This document shows, one piece after another, positions 53,268 through 63,900 of a stretch of 64,000 nucleotides of DNA. Position numbers and translations under genes: made by a program. Position 1 is the stretch's first letter; the number at the start of each line of letters is the position of its first letter. The notes under the pieces were generated by a model, which saw nothing but the letters and a program-made list of their open reading frames with translations, ran no database searches and was not told where the DNA came from. Source of the DNA: Dyadobacter diqingensis (GTDB lineage Bacteria > Bacteroidota > Bacteroidia > Cytophagales > Spirosomataceae); assembly GCF_024220585.1 (NCBI RefSeq), contig NZ_JAMXKF010000008.1, forward strand, positions 1-64,000, in the 5' to 3' direction.

Positions 53268-53942
53268 TCAAATGTTCTTTTTGAGCTTGTCGTGAAAAAC
53301 CTTACGGAATTTGTCAAGCTTAGGTGCTATTACGAATGCACAGTAACCCTGATCCGGGTTTTTCGCAAAGTAGTCCTGGTGGTAGTCCTCGGCGCTGTAA
53401 AACTTCGGAGCCTTTGTAATTTCAGTTACAATAGGCTTTGCATAAGCGCCGGATTTATCCAGTTCTTTTTTTGCTTCTTCGGCCAGTTTTTTCTGCTCAT
53501 CGTTATGATAGAAAATCACAGAGCGGTACTGGGTGCCGATGTCGTTTCCCTGACGATTCAGGGATGTAGGATCATGTCCCCGGAAAAACGCTTCCAGGAG
53601 GGCTGTGTAAGTAATTTTTTTCGGGTCGTACGTAACTTGTATGCATTCTGCATGGCCCGTTGTACCCTCACAAACTTCCTTGTAGGTAGGTTCTGCAACG
53701 TGCCCTCCGGAATAACCGGATACTACATCTTTTACACCATCCAGCGTCTCGAATAAAGCTTCCGAACACCAGAAACACCCTGTTCCGAATGTAGCAATTT
53801 GCGTGTTAGCAGTATCGATTGGCGTCGATACGGATGTTTCATTACTCATTTTTTTCTTTTGTTTTTTATCGGATTGTGCGCAAGATATGAGAACCATACA
53901 GCACATGAATACGAACGTGAAAATCGGGATGATTGGTTTCAT
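53268..53942 (-). CDS. msrA: peptide-methionine (S)-S-oxide reductase, lipoprotein form
   Basis: 224 residues. Lipobox LISC (Cys21), then the MsrA core: active site GCFWC (Cys56), YSGGHVAEPTYKEVC, GHDPTSLNRQGNDIGTQYRS. It repairs S-methionine sulfoxide in exported proteins. A lipidated form suggests action at the envelope. No msrB is adjacent. Confidence 0.95.
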   Translation of the reverse strand: MKPIIPIFTFVFMCCMVLISCAQSDKKQKKKMSNETSVSTPIDTANTQIATFGTGCFWCSEALFETLDGVKDVVSGYSGGHVAEPTYKEVCEGTTGHAECIQVTYDPKKITYTALLEAFFRGHDPTSLNRQGNDIGTQYRSVIFYHNDEQKKLAEEAKKELDKSGAYAKPIVTEITKAPKFYSAEDYHQDYFAKNPDQGYCAFVIAPKLDKFRKVFHDKLKKNI

Positions 53943-54183
53943 CGAAAGTATATAGTTAATTTTAAACCTGTGTTCGTTTAACAGTTATTTACAGCAGAAA
54001 GTTTACGGTGTAACTTTGCGTGTCGACTGATCCAAAACGGGCTTTAAGCAAGCGTTTTTTACCGTTTTAGCAAATAAATATACGATGGAAACATCGGTGG
54101 CGGATCATTCCGTTCACAAATCATGTTAAATACCGGAAGCCGTTTGTCTGCAAGTTTTTCTTTATTCATGTTACTTATTCGTA

Positions 54184-54720
54184 ATGACCTATTTACACTT
54201 TAAAGCACTCCATATCATTTTCGTCGTAAGCTGGTTTGCTGGACTTTTTTACATGCCCAGACTGCTCGTTTACCACACCGAAGCACAGGGTAAACTTGAA
54301 GCGGCGAAGGAAATCCTGAGTGCAGAATTTATAAAAATGGAGAAACTTCTCTGGAACGCGATCATGGTCCCTGCCATGTGGATGACGTTGATTACCGGTG
54401 GAACGATGATCTATCTAACGCCGGGCTGGCTCAGCCAGGGCTGGATGCATATGAAACTGACATTTGTTCTGGGGCTTATCGGCTATCATTTTTTCACACG
54501 GAAGTTAATCCTGGAAATACAAAAAGGACATTTCCGTTTCTCGTCCACGCAGCTCAGGTTATGGAATGAAGTGGCGACCATTTTCCTTTTTTCGATTGTA
54601 TTTCTGGTCGTGCTGAAAAACTCGGTGGACTGGATCTGGGGCGTTTTAGGGCTGATCGCCTTTGCTATTATCATTATGTCGGCGGTGAAAATTGTAAAAC
54701 GGATTCGGGAAAATAAGTAG
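54184..54720 (+). CDS. hemJ: HemJ-type protoporphyrinogen oxidase
   Basis: 178 residues, four hydrophobic helices. LHFKALHIIFVVSWFAGLFY (His10 is the conserved haem ligand) and MPRLLVYHTEA are HemJ marks. It oxidises protoporphyrinogen IX in haem synthesis. Single gene. Confidence 0.9.
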   Translation: MTYLHFKALHIIFVVSWFAGLFYMPRLLVYHTEAQGKLEAAKEILSAEFIKMEKLLWNAIMVPAMWMTLITGGTMIYLTPGWLSQGWMHMKLTFVLGLIGYHFFTRKLILEIQKGHFRFSSTQLRLWNEVATIFLFSIVFLVVLKNSVDWIWGVLGLIAFAIIIMSAVKIVKRIRENK

Positions 54721-54842
54721 GCCGTCTGTTCGTTATGATGTTGGGTTAAGATTGACAATAAATAACTTAGAAAAATATGGCACCTTTCTATCTGGTACAG
54801 TTCTTTTAAATATTTAATGTTTTATCACAAAACTCGATAGTC

Positions 54843-55037
54843 ATGACATACATAAATAAGATAATATATTTCCTTGCAAAGGTATGGTTTGCCTTTGTGA
54901 TGTTGCTGGCGCTGGTACTCACAGCTGTGCTTTCCGTTCCCTTTTTCATTATGGAATGGATCGATAAATCTCCGGCTGACAGACAAACAATGATTCTCAG
55001 AAACAAAATAATAAGGCTGAATAAAACTTCAAGCTAA
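54843..55037 (+). CDS. small single-helix membrane protein
   Basis: 64 residues with one long hydrophobic helix (about 9-36, WFAFVMLLALVLTAVLSVPF) and a charged tail. Conserved-looking but no family recognised. It is followed by a strong terminator, which supports it being a real unit. Confidence 0.5.
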   Translation: MTYINKIIYFLAKVWFAFVMLLALVLTAVLSVPFFIMEWIDKSPADRQTMILRNKIIRLNKTSS

Positions 55038-55061
55038 AAACCAGCTGACCTTGTAAAGGTA

Positions 55062-55094
55062 AAAAGGGAGCTTCGGACAACGAAGCTCCCTTTT
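55062..55094. terminator. bidirectional terminator
   Basis: A 14-bp perfect stem (AAAAGGGAGCTTCG / CGAAGCTCCCTTTT) with a five-base loop between convergent genes. Confidence 0.93.
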
Positions 55095-55119
55095 CTTATG
55101 TATCCCCTGCGTATCCTGA

Positions 55120-56520
55120 TTATACTTCGACGCTTTCGTATAAAGTCGGGATGTGGATATTTTTATAACCTTCTTTTTCAAGCTTAATTTTAAAGGCCAC
55201 CTGCGTTTCGTACTCACCATGGACAAGGAATACTTTCTTGACATGAGCCGGATTCTGGCAGGATAAAAACTGGATCATTTCATTGTAATCGCCGTGTGCG
55301 GAAAAGGAATCCATTACCTCGATCCGGGTTCTGACGGGAAACATTTCGCCGAAAATATTTACTTCAGTATCGCCACGTTTCAACGCACCGGCGAGCGTGT
55401 TCGGAGAGGCATAACCGACCAGCAGAATCGTTGAATTAGCGTCACCGATATTGTTTTTGATATGATGTTTGATACGCCCTGCCTCTGCCATACCCGATGC
55501 CGAGATGATGATACAAGGCTCCTTTTTATCATTCAGGGCGATGGATTCTGTCACGTCGGAAATATAGTGGAGGTTTGGAAATGCAAAGGCGTCACCGTCT
55601 TTTTCGATGTAGTCGAGAATGGCCGGGTTAAAACATTCCTCATGTTCCTTCATGATCTTTGTCGCCCGGATCGCCAACGGACTGTCAATGTAAACATCAA
55701 TGCGCGGGAGTTTTCCGGAGCTCGAAAGCTGGTCCAGCGCATAGATCAGCTCCTGGGTACGGTCAACAGCAAAGGCCGGGATAATGACTTTCCCTCGGCG
55801 TTTTACACAGGTTTCCTGCACCACACGCAGCAAGTGCTCCTGCATATCAACCTCCTTTTGATGCAGCCTGTCGCCATAGGTCGACTCGCAAATGATGATA
55901 TCTGCCTGCGGAAAAGTATCAGGTTTTCTCAGGATATTGTCTTCCGGACGGCCAATATCGCCGGTGAATGTGAGCTGTTTAAAAGTTCCCTGATCTGGAA
56001 TGTTCAAATGCACGGCGGCGCTGCCCAGAATGTGTGCTGCATCGGTGAAAAACACGGATACCTCATTGTCAGGGCCCAGGTAAAAGGTTTGGCCATATTG
56101 TACGGGATGCAGCAGACTAAGTGCTTTTTCGGCATCCTCTCCGTTATATAACTCTTCCAATAAAGGCCTTCCCTGTTTCTGGCGACGGTGATTAATCCTT
56201 TCCAGATCTTTTTCCTGAATATGCGCACTGTCCAGCAGCATAATACGGCAAAGGTCTGCTGTGGCGGCGGTACAATAAATGGGGCCGGTAAAACCCTTTT
56301 TTACAAGTCGGGGAATTAATCCTGAATGATCAATATGGGCGTGAGAAAGTACCAGATAATTTACCTGAGCGGGCTTAAAACCAAAGTCCTGATTAAATTC
56401 ATCGGTTTGGATACCCTGGAATAAACCACAGTCCAGTAAAATCTTGGTTCCTTTTTCAGTAGTAATCAAATGCTTGCTGCCTGTAACGGTGCGCGCGGCA
56501 CCAAAAAACTGAATTCGCAT
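55120..56520 (-). CDS. beta-CASP metallo-beta-lactamase-fold RNase-like protein
   Basis: 466 residues. Metal site SHAHIDH (His60, His62, Asp64, His65), FTGDIGR, ESTYGD and the C-terminal VDSFSAHGDY / VFLVHGE motifs of beta-CASP RNA nucleases (YSH1/CPSF73-like group in bacteria). Probably an RNA exo/endonuclease in processing or decay; exact partner unknown. No KH domain. It stands alone 126 bp from hpt. Confidence 0.9.
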   Translation of the reverse strand: MRIQFFGAARTVTGSKHLITTEKGTKILLDCGLFQGIQTDEFNQDFGFKPAQVNYLVLSHAHIDHSGLIPRLVKKGFTGPIYCTAATADLCRIMLLDSAHIQEKDLERINHRRQKQGRPLLEELYNGEDAEKALSLLHPVQYGQTFYLGPDNEVSVFFTDAAHILGSAAVHLNIPDQGTFKQLTFTGDIGRPEDNILRKPDTFPQADIIICESTYGDRLHQKEVDMQEHLLRVVQETCVKRRGKVIIPAFAVDRTQELIYALDQLSSSGKLPRIDVYIDSPLAIRATKIMKEHEECFNPAILDYIEKDGDAFAFPNLHYISDVTESIALNDKKEPCIIISASGMAEAGRIKHHIKNNIGDANSTILLVGYASPNTLAGALKRGDTEVNIFGEMFPVRTRIEVMDSFSAHGDYNEMIQFLSCQNPAHVKKVFLVHGEYETQVAFKIKLEKEGYKNIHIPTLYESVEV

Positions 56521-56646
56521 CTTAATAATGGCTTATCGTTTGTTGGAATATAATAATTCAATTTGATGAAATTCGATCAGAATTAACACAAATCGATTTA
56601 AAATTTTCCTGAAATGATACAATTCAGTAATTTTGCAGTATGTTAT

Positions 56647-57177
56647 TTATTCAGGCAGAACGTACAGGGCGTCGAGGTTACGGCCGGCACCATCATAATC
56701 GAGTCCATAACCAACAACGAAACGATTCGGGATTTCGAAACCAACATAACGAAGATCAACCGCTTTTTTTATGGCTTCCGGTTTATGAAGCAGCGTAGCA
56801 ATTTCTACCGTTCGGGGCGCAAGTGCCTGAATTTGTTGCAGTAACTGATGCATGGTGAGTCCGGTATCCACGATATCTTCAATAATAATCACATCACGAT
56901 CCGTAAGCTTTTCTTCCAAACCAATGATTTGCCGTACCTTTCCGGTAGATTCCGTTTGAGCGTAGGAAGATAACCTTACAAACGTTATTTCACAGGTCAG
57001 CGGGATGTTTTTGACAAGTTCGGAGGCGAAAAGAAAGGCACCATTCAGTACCACAAGGAATAGCGGATTCCGTCCTTCGTAGTCGGTATTAATCTGAGTG
57101 GAAAGTTCTGCAATCCGGCTTTCAATGAGGTCCCGGGAGATGAACGGAGAAAATGTTTTGTCGTGAATCGTAATCAT
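56647..57177 (-). CDS. hpt: hypoxanthine phosphoribosyltransferase
   Basis: 176 residues. PRPP loop VIIIEDIVDTGLTM, substrate region VVLNGAFLFASELV and FVVGYGLDYDG. It salvages hypoxanthine and guanine with PRPP. A -10-like TACGTTTG lies about 55 bp upstream. Confidence 0.95.
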   Translation of the reverse strand: MITIHDKTFSPFISRDLIESRIAELSTQINTDYEGRNPLFLVVLNGAFLFASELVKNIPLTCEITFVRLSSYAQTESTGKVRQIIGLEEKLTDRDVIIIEDIVDTGLTMHQLLQQIQALAPRTVEIATLLHKPEAIKKAVDLRYVGFEIPNRFVVGYGLDYDGAGRNLDALYVLPE

Positions 57178-57232
57178 ATGGAAATTTCTTAATCGGTAAT
57201 ATTAACTCTTTTTTCAAAAACACACTTGCCCG

Positions 57233-57240
57233 CAAACGTA
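57233..57240 (-). promoter_or_regulatory. putative -10 of hpt
   Basis: Minus-strand TACGTTTG fits TAnnTTTG; the upstream -33 element is not evident. Confidence 0.4.
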
Positions 57241-57284
57241 AAATATAAATCCAACGTTAATATTTACAGATTTTAACCTTAATT

Positions 57285-58517
57285 ATGAAAAAAGTGCTGG
57301 TTAAACCTATTGCTTTAGGTCTTGTTATATTTCTTTCAATCAATTCTGCTGTTGCTCAGTTGTACTCCTCGGCCGAACTGGATAAGAATTATGATATGGT
57401 TCTTAAGAATCCGGGGGTCCAGATTGAAGCGACAGAGGCCATCAATATGCTGTATAATTACAGATTTGCTGAGGCCGATGCGGAGTTCCGTTGGCTGCAA
57501 TACCGCTATCCAAAACATCCGATGCCCCATTTTTTGATGGGTCTGGCGGAATGGTGGAAAATTGTGCCAAACACGGATATTGAAACTTACGACAAGAGAT
57601 TTCTGGCCCATATGGACTCTACCATTACCCTGGCGGAGGTGCTTTATGAGGACGAAAAAAATAAAATCGAGCCTGCATTTTTCCTAGCGGCCGCCTATGC
57701 CTTCAAGGGACGTCTTTATTCGGAACGTAAAATGTGGACGAAAGCCACTTTTGCGGGAAAAAATGCATTAAAATACCTGGAAGTCTGCAAGGGCAACGGA
57801 GACTTATCGCCCGAGCTGCTTTTCGGGGACGGAATCTATAACTATTACGCGCAATGGGTACCCAGTGAATATCCGCTGCTGAAACCGATTCTGGCTTTTT
57901 TTCCAAAAGGGAATAAAAAACTCGGGGAACAGCAATTGGAAAAAGTAGGAAATAATGCCTTTTACACGCGTGTGGAGGCCCGGTATTTCCTCCTTCAGAT
58001 TTACAGTATGGAAAACGAATATGGAAAAGCGTACGAAATGGCGAAGTACATGTGGCAGACCTTTCCAAACAATCCCTATTTTGAACGGTATTTTTGCCGC
58101 ACGGCATTTGTGACGGGTAAAACTGCGGAAGCCGAGAAAGCTGCTCAGAATATTCTTGATAAGATAAGTCAGGGAATGCCGGGTTATGAAGGTGTGAGCG
58201 GCCGAAACGCGGCCTATGTTTTAGGGTTTTATAACTTGCAGTATTACCGGAATTATGATCTGGCAAGCCAGTACTTCAAAAAGGCGGTTGATTTTTCGAC
58301 ACAAACAAATTCTTTAAACGCCGGTTATTATGTGTCGTCACTTTTAGGGCTGGGGAAAATCGCTGAAATGCAGAAGAACTATGACGAGGCGCTTAGTTAT
58401 TATAAACTTGCGGACGACAAGGCCGACCGTAATTCCAGTCAGGATAAGGAGGCTAAAAAACACATCGACAGTCTGAAAAAACTGAAACGCGAAGAGCGGA
58501 GGAACAGACGAAAATAA
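57285..58517 (+). CDS. exported tetratricopeptide-repeat protein
   Basis: 410 residues. Signal peptide (about 1-24, SAVAQ), TPR-like helical pairs throughout (MLYNYRFAEADAEFRWLQYR near 55, YFKKAVDFSTQTNSL and YDEALSYYKLADDKA near the end), and a basic Lys/Arg tail. Likely a periplasmic scaffold; no catalytic motif. Single gene between hpt and a strong terminator. Confidence 0.8.
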   Translation: MKKVLVKPIALGLVIFLSINSAVAQLYSSAELDKNYDMVLKNPGVQIEATEAINMLYNYRFAEADAEFRWLQYRYPKHPMPHFLMGLAEWWKIVPNTDIETYDKRFLAHMDSTITLAEVLYEDEKNKIEPAFFLAAAYAFKGRLYSERKMWTKATFAGKNALKYLEVCKGNGDLSPELLFGDGIYNYYAQWVPSEYPLLKPILAFFPKGNKKLGEQQLEKVGNNAFYTRVEARYFLLQIYSMENEYGKAYEMAKYMWQTFPNNPYFERYFCRTAFVTGKTAEAEKAAQNILDKISQGMPGYEGVSGRNAAYVLGFYNLQYYRNYDLASQYFKKAVDFSTQTNSLNAGYYVSSLLGLGKIAEMQKNYDEALSYYKLADDKADRNSSQDKEAKKHIDSLKKLKREERRNRRK

Positions 58518-58528
58518 TCATTTTTATA

Positions 58529-58595
58529 CCCGTCGGATGGTCAAAAAACCATCCGACGGGCCGCTCCGTCCGACGGCTTTTTTGCCGTCGGACGG
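58529..58595. terminator. four-arm bidirectional terminator
   Basis: Hairpin A: 58529-58541 (CCCGTCGGATGGT) with 58548-58560, 13 bp. Hairpin B: 58566-58577 (CCGTCCGACGGC) with 58584-58595, 12 bp. Each loop is poly-A or poly-T. The arms also cross-pair (for example 58530-58537 with 58569-58576), which puts TTTTTT right after a stem on each strand. It separates convergent genes. Confidence 0.85.
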
Positions 58596-58604
58596 ATAAA
58601 AAAA

Positions 58605-59972
58605 CTACTCTCCCTTTTTCAAGGCAGCATAATGCTTGAAGAACAAAGGAATGGTTTCAATGCCTTTGTAGTAATTGAACAGACCATAACTTTCGTTGGG
58701 ACCGTGAAGTCCGTCCAGATCCAGGCCGAAGCCCATTAAAATACTCTTTCTGCCCAGTTCCTGCTCGAATAAAGCCACGATCGGGATACTTCCACCGCCA
58801 CGGGTTGGTATTGGTTTTTTACCAAAGGATTCTTCCATAGCCAGTTCAGCAGCCTTGTACTCCAGTGAATCCGTTGGTGTCACATAAGGCAAGCCGCCGT
58901 GGTGAGGCACCACTTTTACTTTCACCGAAGCGGGCGCTATCGATTTGAAATGTTTTGTGAAAAGATCACAAATTTCCAGATCCGTCTGGTTGGGAACGAG
59001 ACGCATGGATATTTTGGCATTCGCTTTGGACGGTAAAACAGTTTTAGCTCCCTCGCCGATATAACCTCCCCAGATACCGTTTACGTCGAGTGTAGGGCGG
59101 ACAGAGGTACGTTCTATCGTTGAGTAGCCTTTTTCTCCGGCGACATCGTCAATCTGAAGGTCTTTTTTGTACTCGTCAAGATCAAACGGCGCCGCATTTA
59201 AAGCGTCTCTTTCAGTCTGCGTTAGGTCCTGCACGTTATCATAGAATCCCGGAATGGTAATATGTCCGTTTTCATCTTTAAGTGACGCGATCATTTCGCA
59301 CAAAACGTTGATCGGATTAGCAACACCTCCACCGTAAACACCCGAATGTAAGTCGCGGTTGGCTCCCGTAACTTCCACTTCCAGATAAGTAAGTCCGCGT
59401 AGTCCGGTTTCGATGGACGGCACGTCGTTGGCAATCATACTGGTATCTGAAATCAGGATCGTGTCGCATTTCAGCATATCCCGGTTTTCTTTCACAAATG
59501 TTTCCAGATGCGAAGATCCTACCTCTTCCTCTCCTTCAATCATCATTTTGACATTACAGGTCAAAGAATCCGTAGCAAGCATGGTTTCAAATGCCTTGAT
59601 GTGCATGTAAAACTGGCCTTTGTCATCGCAAGCTCCACGTGCATAAATGCGCTCGTTTTTAATGACCGGCTCAAAAGGAGGCGAATCCCAAAGCTCATAA
59701 GGGTCCGCAGGCTGTACATCGTAATGCCCGTAAACCAGAACTGTGGGTAAGGAAGAATCTATTAACTTTTCCCCGTAAACAATCGGATGCCCTGGCGTTT
59801 CGTAAATTTCAACTCTGTCGGCTCCTGCTTCGGAAATACGGTCGCGTACAAATTCTGCTGCACGGCGCATATCATTTTTGAATTTGGAATCGGCACTAAC
59901 CGAAGGAATTCTGATAAGATCCAGCAGTTCATTCAGAAATTTATCGCGATTTTTTTCGATGTAGTTATTCAT
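58605..59972 (-). CDS. M20-family dipeptidase
   Basis: 455 residues. Zinc-site blocks VYGHYDVQPADP, RGACDDKGQ and MIEGEEEVGSSH; a long insert dimerisation domain follows, as in PepV/CNDP-type dipeptidases. It cleaves dipeptides in the cytoplasm. No signal peptide. Single gene. Confidence 0.92.
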   Translation of the reverse strand: MNNYIEKNRDKFLNELLDLIRIPSVSADSKFKNDMRRAAEFVRDRISEAGADRVEIYETPGHPIVYGEKLIDSSLPTVLVYGHYDVQPADPYELWDSPPFEPVIKNERIYARGACDDKGQFYMHIKAFETMLATDSLTCNVKMMIEGEEEVGSSHLETFVKENRDMLKCDTILISDTSMIANDVPSIETGLRGLTYLEVEVTGANRDLHSGVYGGGVANPINVLCEMIASLKDENGHITIPGFYDNVQDLTQTERDALNAAPFDLDEYKKDLQIDDVAGEKGYSTIERTSVRPTLDVNGIWGGYIGEGAKTVLPSKANAKISMRLVPNQTDLEICDLFTKHFKSIAPASVKVKVVPHHGGLPYVTPTDSLEYKAAELAMEESFGKKPIPTRGGGSIPIVALFEQELGRKSILMGFGLDLDGLHGPNESYGLFNYYKGIETIPLFFKHYAALKKGE

Positions 59973-60059
59973 TGTGTTAGCATTATAAAATTTAAAAATA
60001 AACCGTTCCGAATAGATTTTCCGGCTTATAAACCTGTACGATTTTAACGGTGCCCAATA

Positions 60060-60094
60060 TAAAAAAATAACCCCTAAGGTTGGAACCTTAGGGG
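60060..60094 (-). terminator. terminator of plsY
   Basis: CCCCTAAGGTT (60071-60081) pairs perfectly with AACCTTAGGGG (60084-60094). On the minus strand the stem is followed by TTATTTTTTT. Confidence 0.88.
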
Positions 60095-60118
60095 CGGGTA
60101 TTTCTATTTTTTAATTTT

Positions 60119-60775
60119 TCAGGAATGTCCTTTTGACTTTGATTTCGCGAAAATGTTCACGCGGTTTTCATTTCCATTCAACAGTCTCACAATGTTTTTC
60201 TGATGCGTGATCACCACCAAAACGAACATAACAAAACCGAAGATTACCAGTAACGTCTCGGGCTGTCCGAAAACGCCCAGTAATGATAAAACCGGGAAAG
60301 CCAGTGTTGCAAGGATAGAGCTTAACGAAACATATTGAGAGGCAATTAATGTCAGCAGGAAAATGGTGATACTCATGGCGGCAAGTTCAGGGTGAATGGC
60401 TAGTACCATACCCAACAGGGTCGCAATACCTTTACCCCCTTTAAACCCAACGAATACCGGGAAAATATGCCCTACAATGGCAATGATACCAAAAATAATC
60501 TTGTACATCAGGATATCTCCCTCACCGATTGTTCCCATGTAAAAAAGCATGGAAGCAAGACAGGTGGCGGTCCAGCCTTTCATAACATCAATAAGCATAA
60601 CAATGGTACCAGCCCGTTTGCCAAGTATCCTGAAGGTGTTTGTAGCTCCCGCATTTCCACTTCCGTGCTTCCGTACATCAATTCCGAAATAACCAATTCC
60701 GTACCATACTGAACTCGGTATAGATCCTAATAAATAGGCGGCTATCGTCGTAATTATAAACAAGGCTACGCTCAT
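60119..60775 (-). CDS. plsY: glycerol-3-phosphate acyltransferase PlsY
   Basis: 218 residues, five or six membrane helices. Motifs SIPSSVWYG, GSGNAGATNTFR and GFKGGKGIAT are those of PlsY, which moves acyl groups from acyl-phosphate to glycerol-3-phosphate as the first phospholipid step. Read alone. Confidence 0.95.
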   Translation of the reverse strand: MSVALFIITTIAAYLLGSIPSSVWYGIGYFGIDVRKHGSGNAGATNTFRILGKRAGTIVMLIDVMKGWTATCLASMLFYMGTIGEGDILMYKIIFGIIAIVGHIFPVFVGFKGGKGIATLLGMVLAIHPELAAMSITIFLLTLIASQYVSLSSILATLAFPVLSLLGVFGQPETLLVIFGFVMFVLVVITHQKNIVRLLNGNENRVNIFAKSKSKGHS

Positions 60776-60928
60776 TTTGTATTATTAGTAGGTTAATTTG
60801 AACTTTAAAAGTTTCTTAAAAATACGATACTTTTGCTACTTAACCAAGCAAACGGTATTAAAACATCAAATTGCAAAAATAGGTTTACTTAACGAAAAAT
60901 TAAAATTTACGTCATAATAGTTTGACAA

Positions 60929-63900
60929 TCAGAACCCATCCGCCTTTTCTTCTTTTTTCTTTTTTTCTTCCGCCGGAACCACTTTTTTCTTGACAGTCTT
61001 GGTAAGTTTTGCCTTTTTCACCGCCGGTTGGTAGAAGTCGTCAAACCTGTTTACAAACAAATCCTTCTCTTCAACGCCCAAAGAGACCAAAGTCATATCT
61101 TTGGATTTTACATTGGCTCCTTTTGAGGTAACAAGGTCATTGAAATCAACCTGGGAGGAAACAACGCCAAGCTCTTTTTCTTTCAGGTCAAAATAATACC
61201 AGACATCCGGCGAGGCCTGAAGAAAGAGGCTAAACTCATCACCCAGTTCAGAACGACGAATTTCCAGCACGCCGTCCATCTGCGCATTGATGTTGTTTTT
61301 GCCAAAATTTGAAACACCGATTGGCCCCTGAGAGAAATACGCGTTGTGTACCGGCGACCAGTGCAGATCCACGCTGGATATCACCAGCGGTACGTCCAAT
61401 GCAGGAGACGCATCGAACAATGGTTTGTAACCCGCAGCGGAAAGTTTCACATAGGCGTCCACGGCTTTGGAACCAATCAGTGCTGAAAGTTTTCTGTTCA
61501 GCTGCTCGGCATCGTCGTCGGCTGCAGTGCTGTTTTGTTCTTCCAGGTTCGTTTCCACGATTTTGGCAGCCAGCTGAGGCAGGACCGGTTCCAGCGCTGA
61601 AAGTTTCATCAGCAGCATCGAATTAAATTTGAAACGGGAACTGTCCACCTGCACATTTGCAATACCGGTAGATTGCAGCCAATCCGTGGCGGTAAATTTC
61701 ATCGGACCGGAAAACGAGGCAATACCGGTTTTGTCATCAAAAGTCAGCGTATTGGCTTCATCAACCAGACCATCCGGACCTGGCGGCGGCGCTACTTTGA
61801 AGGCTTTTTTGTCTTCATCGTAGTTCATCGTTCCCTGTGCCAGATAGATATCCTGATCGCCGTCAGACTCTTTCGGAGATAAAAACGACATGTACATACC
61901 GCGGCTTTCATTGAAATGCAGACCCACGGAAAGCGGCAGCTCGTGTTCGTTTTTGAGGTTTTTATCAATTTTAACACCAACAGTTTCACCCGGAGCATCT
62001 TTGTACACAATCCATGAGCTCTGGAAGTCCTTGCGGAATTTTATAACAGGTTTTACAAATCCGTCCAGTTGCAGCGATGGTTGATAGGCGATTAGATTGA
62101 TATCACCTTTATACTGGATTCTCGGTGAAAGGATCAGGTTTTCCGCTTCCTTGATCTGCGCTTTGGCCGTGGTGTAATATCGGATCGGGCCGGCTTCCTT
62201 GTTATTTTTTGATTTTTTGCCTTCTGCCGCAGCCTCAATTTCCCTCAATTCAAAATTCTGCATCTTGATATTGAAAGTGTCTTTTCGGGCGGTGATGTAC
62301 TGATAAGTAGCCGATCCCTCAAAGCGGTTCCGTGAATCAATTTTTATATCGGCATCACGCAGACGGTGAGAGGCATTCAGGGTGTCGATCTCGATCCGGG
62401 CTTTCTTTAACGGAACAATTTTTCCGTTGCTACCAATGCTCACCATGCCTTTATCAGGAATGATTTTAACGTCTGCCGTACGGATAAAGGGTACACCGCG
62501 AACATTCAGCGTTACTTTATCCACATCATAAATCCCCTCAGAGCCCTGGAAAGTCAGACCTTCCTGTTCGGGGGAGATGGAGGTATAGGAAGATGTTTCG
62601 CCGAAACCTTTCATCAAAATAGTTTTTTTCAGGATGTCCCATTTTGCTGTGGCAATCAGCGTCTGATAAGACGCCGCGGGAAGCTGCATGCCCGACGAAT
62701 CGGAATCGAAACCGGTGGAATCGGTAACAAAGTTTACGATCGACGTTTTGATGTTGAAGTCGATATTAACGTTTTTACCTGTCAGGATATCTTTCGCTGC
62801 TTTGGGCTGTCCTCCGTTAATTACAAACTGTGATTTATTGGCAAGAAATCCGTCCTTATTGAATTTTATATCAGAAGAAGTTAACTCTGAATCGGGCCGT
62901 TTTAGCTTGCCATTTCCATAAAGTCCCGAAGAACGCAAGAGCAAACCACCTTCCAGACTCGTTGTTCCTTTGTAAAACGAAAAGGATTTACCCTGTGTGT
63001 TGATAAACATGCTGTCGGAATTCGGGAACCAGCGCAATGCATAGTCTTTCAATTCTACGGCCGGGAAATAACCTTTGCCGATGGTGGCTTCTTTTATGCT
63101 CGCCAGTTCACCAGACGCAAGCAGGGAATCGGAGGTCAACAGCACATTTTTTGCCGTCATGGAGGCAGATAAATAACGCATGACAGCCTTCGACTTCAAA
63201 CCGCTGTTATCCATCACGAGCGTATCCGTGAACCGCGCCATGGCTTTCCCTCCGTATAGTTTCATTTCAGTTACCGGCGGTTTGTACTCAAATCCGAGGG
63301 AGTTATCAGGCATACTTTTCAGGATGGTCTGAACGGGCGGGATAATGCCGTTTGAATTAAATGTTCCTTCAAAAATCACGTCGCGCTGATCCAGCCCGTC
63401 CATATCAATCTTCGGAATTTTGAAAAAGACCTCTCGCGGATACAGAACGGTACCCCTTTCCGGCTGATCGAAATAAACGATCATCCCGTCGGGTACGACA
63501 AGCCTCGGTGATTTTTTCCCTTTCTGGATACCTGACTTATTTTGAGGATCACTCAGGTAAAATGTACCTCCTTTTTCATATTTCACGTGTCCGCCAACTT
63601 GTCCGGATTGTCCCTTGGCAAATTTTTCCTTTGGCGTAAATGTGATCGAGTCGTTTGGATTTACATTGACAAAAAACTGACCGTAATTGAATTTTAGATT
63701 TGAGCCTCTGAACTGGTAATTATTGGCAACCAGCTGTCCGTTCATGGTAAAATCACGATTTTTGGCAATAACGAGTTTCTTGTCAGAAGGAACAGCGTAT
63801 ATTTTCAATGAATCACTGACGATAAACCTGCCAACGCCCAGAACGGTCAGCAGCGTATCCTTCATGGAGATGGTCGCATTGGCCACTTCATCGTTAGCCG

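Noticed and set aside
55462..56151. 229-codon + strand frame
   Set aside because: Antisense to the beta-CASP nuclease, whose motifs are complete in the other strand.
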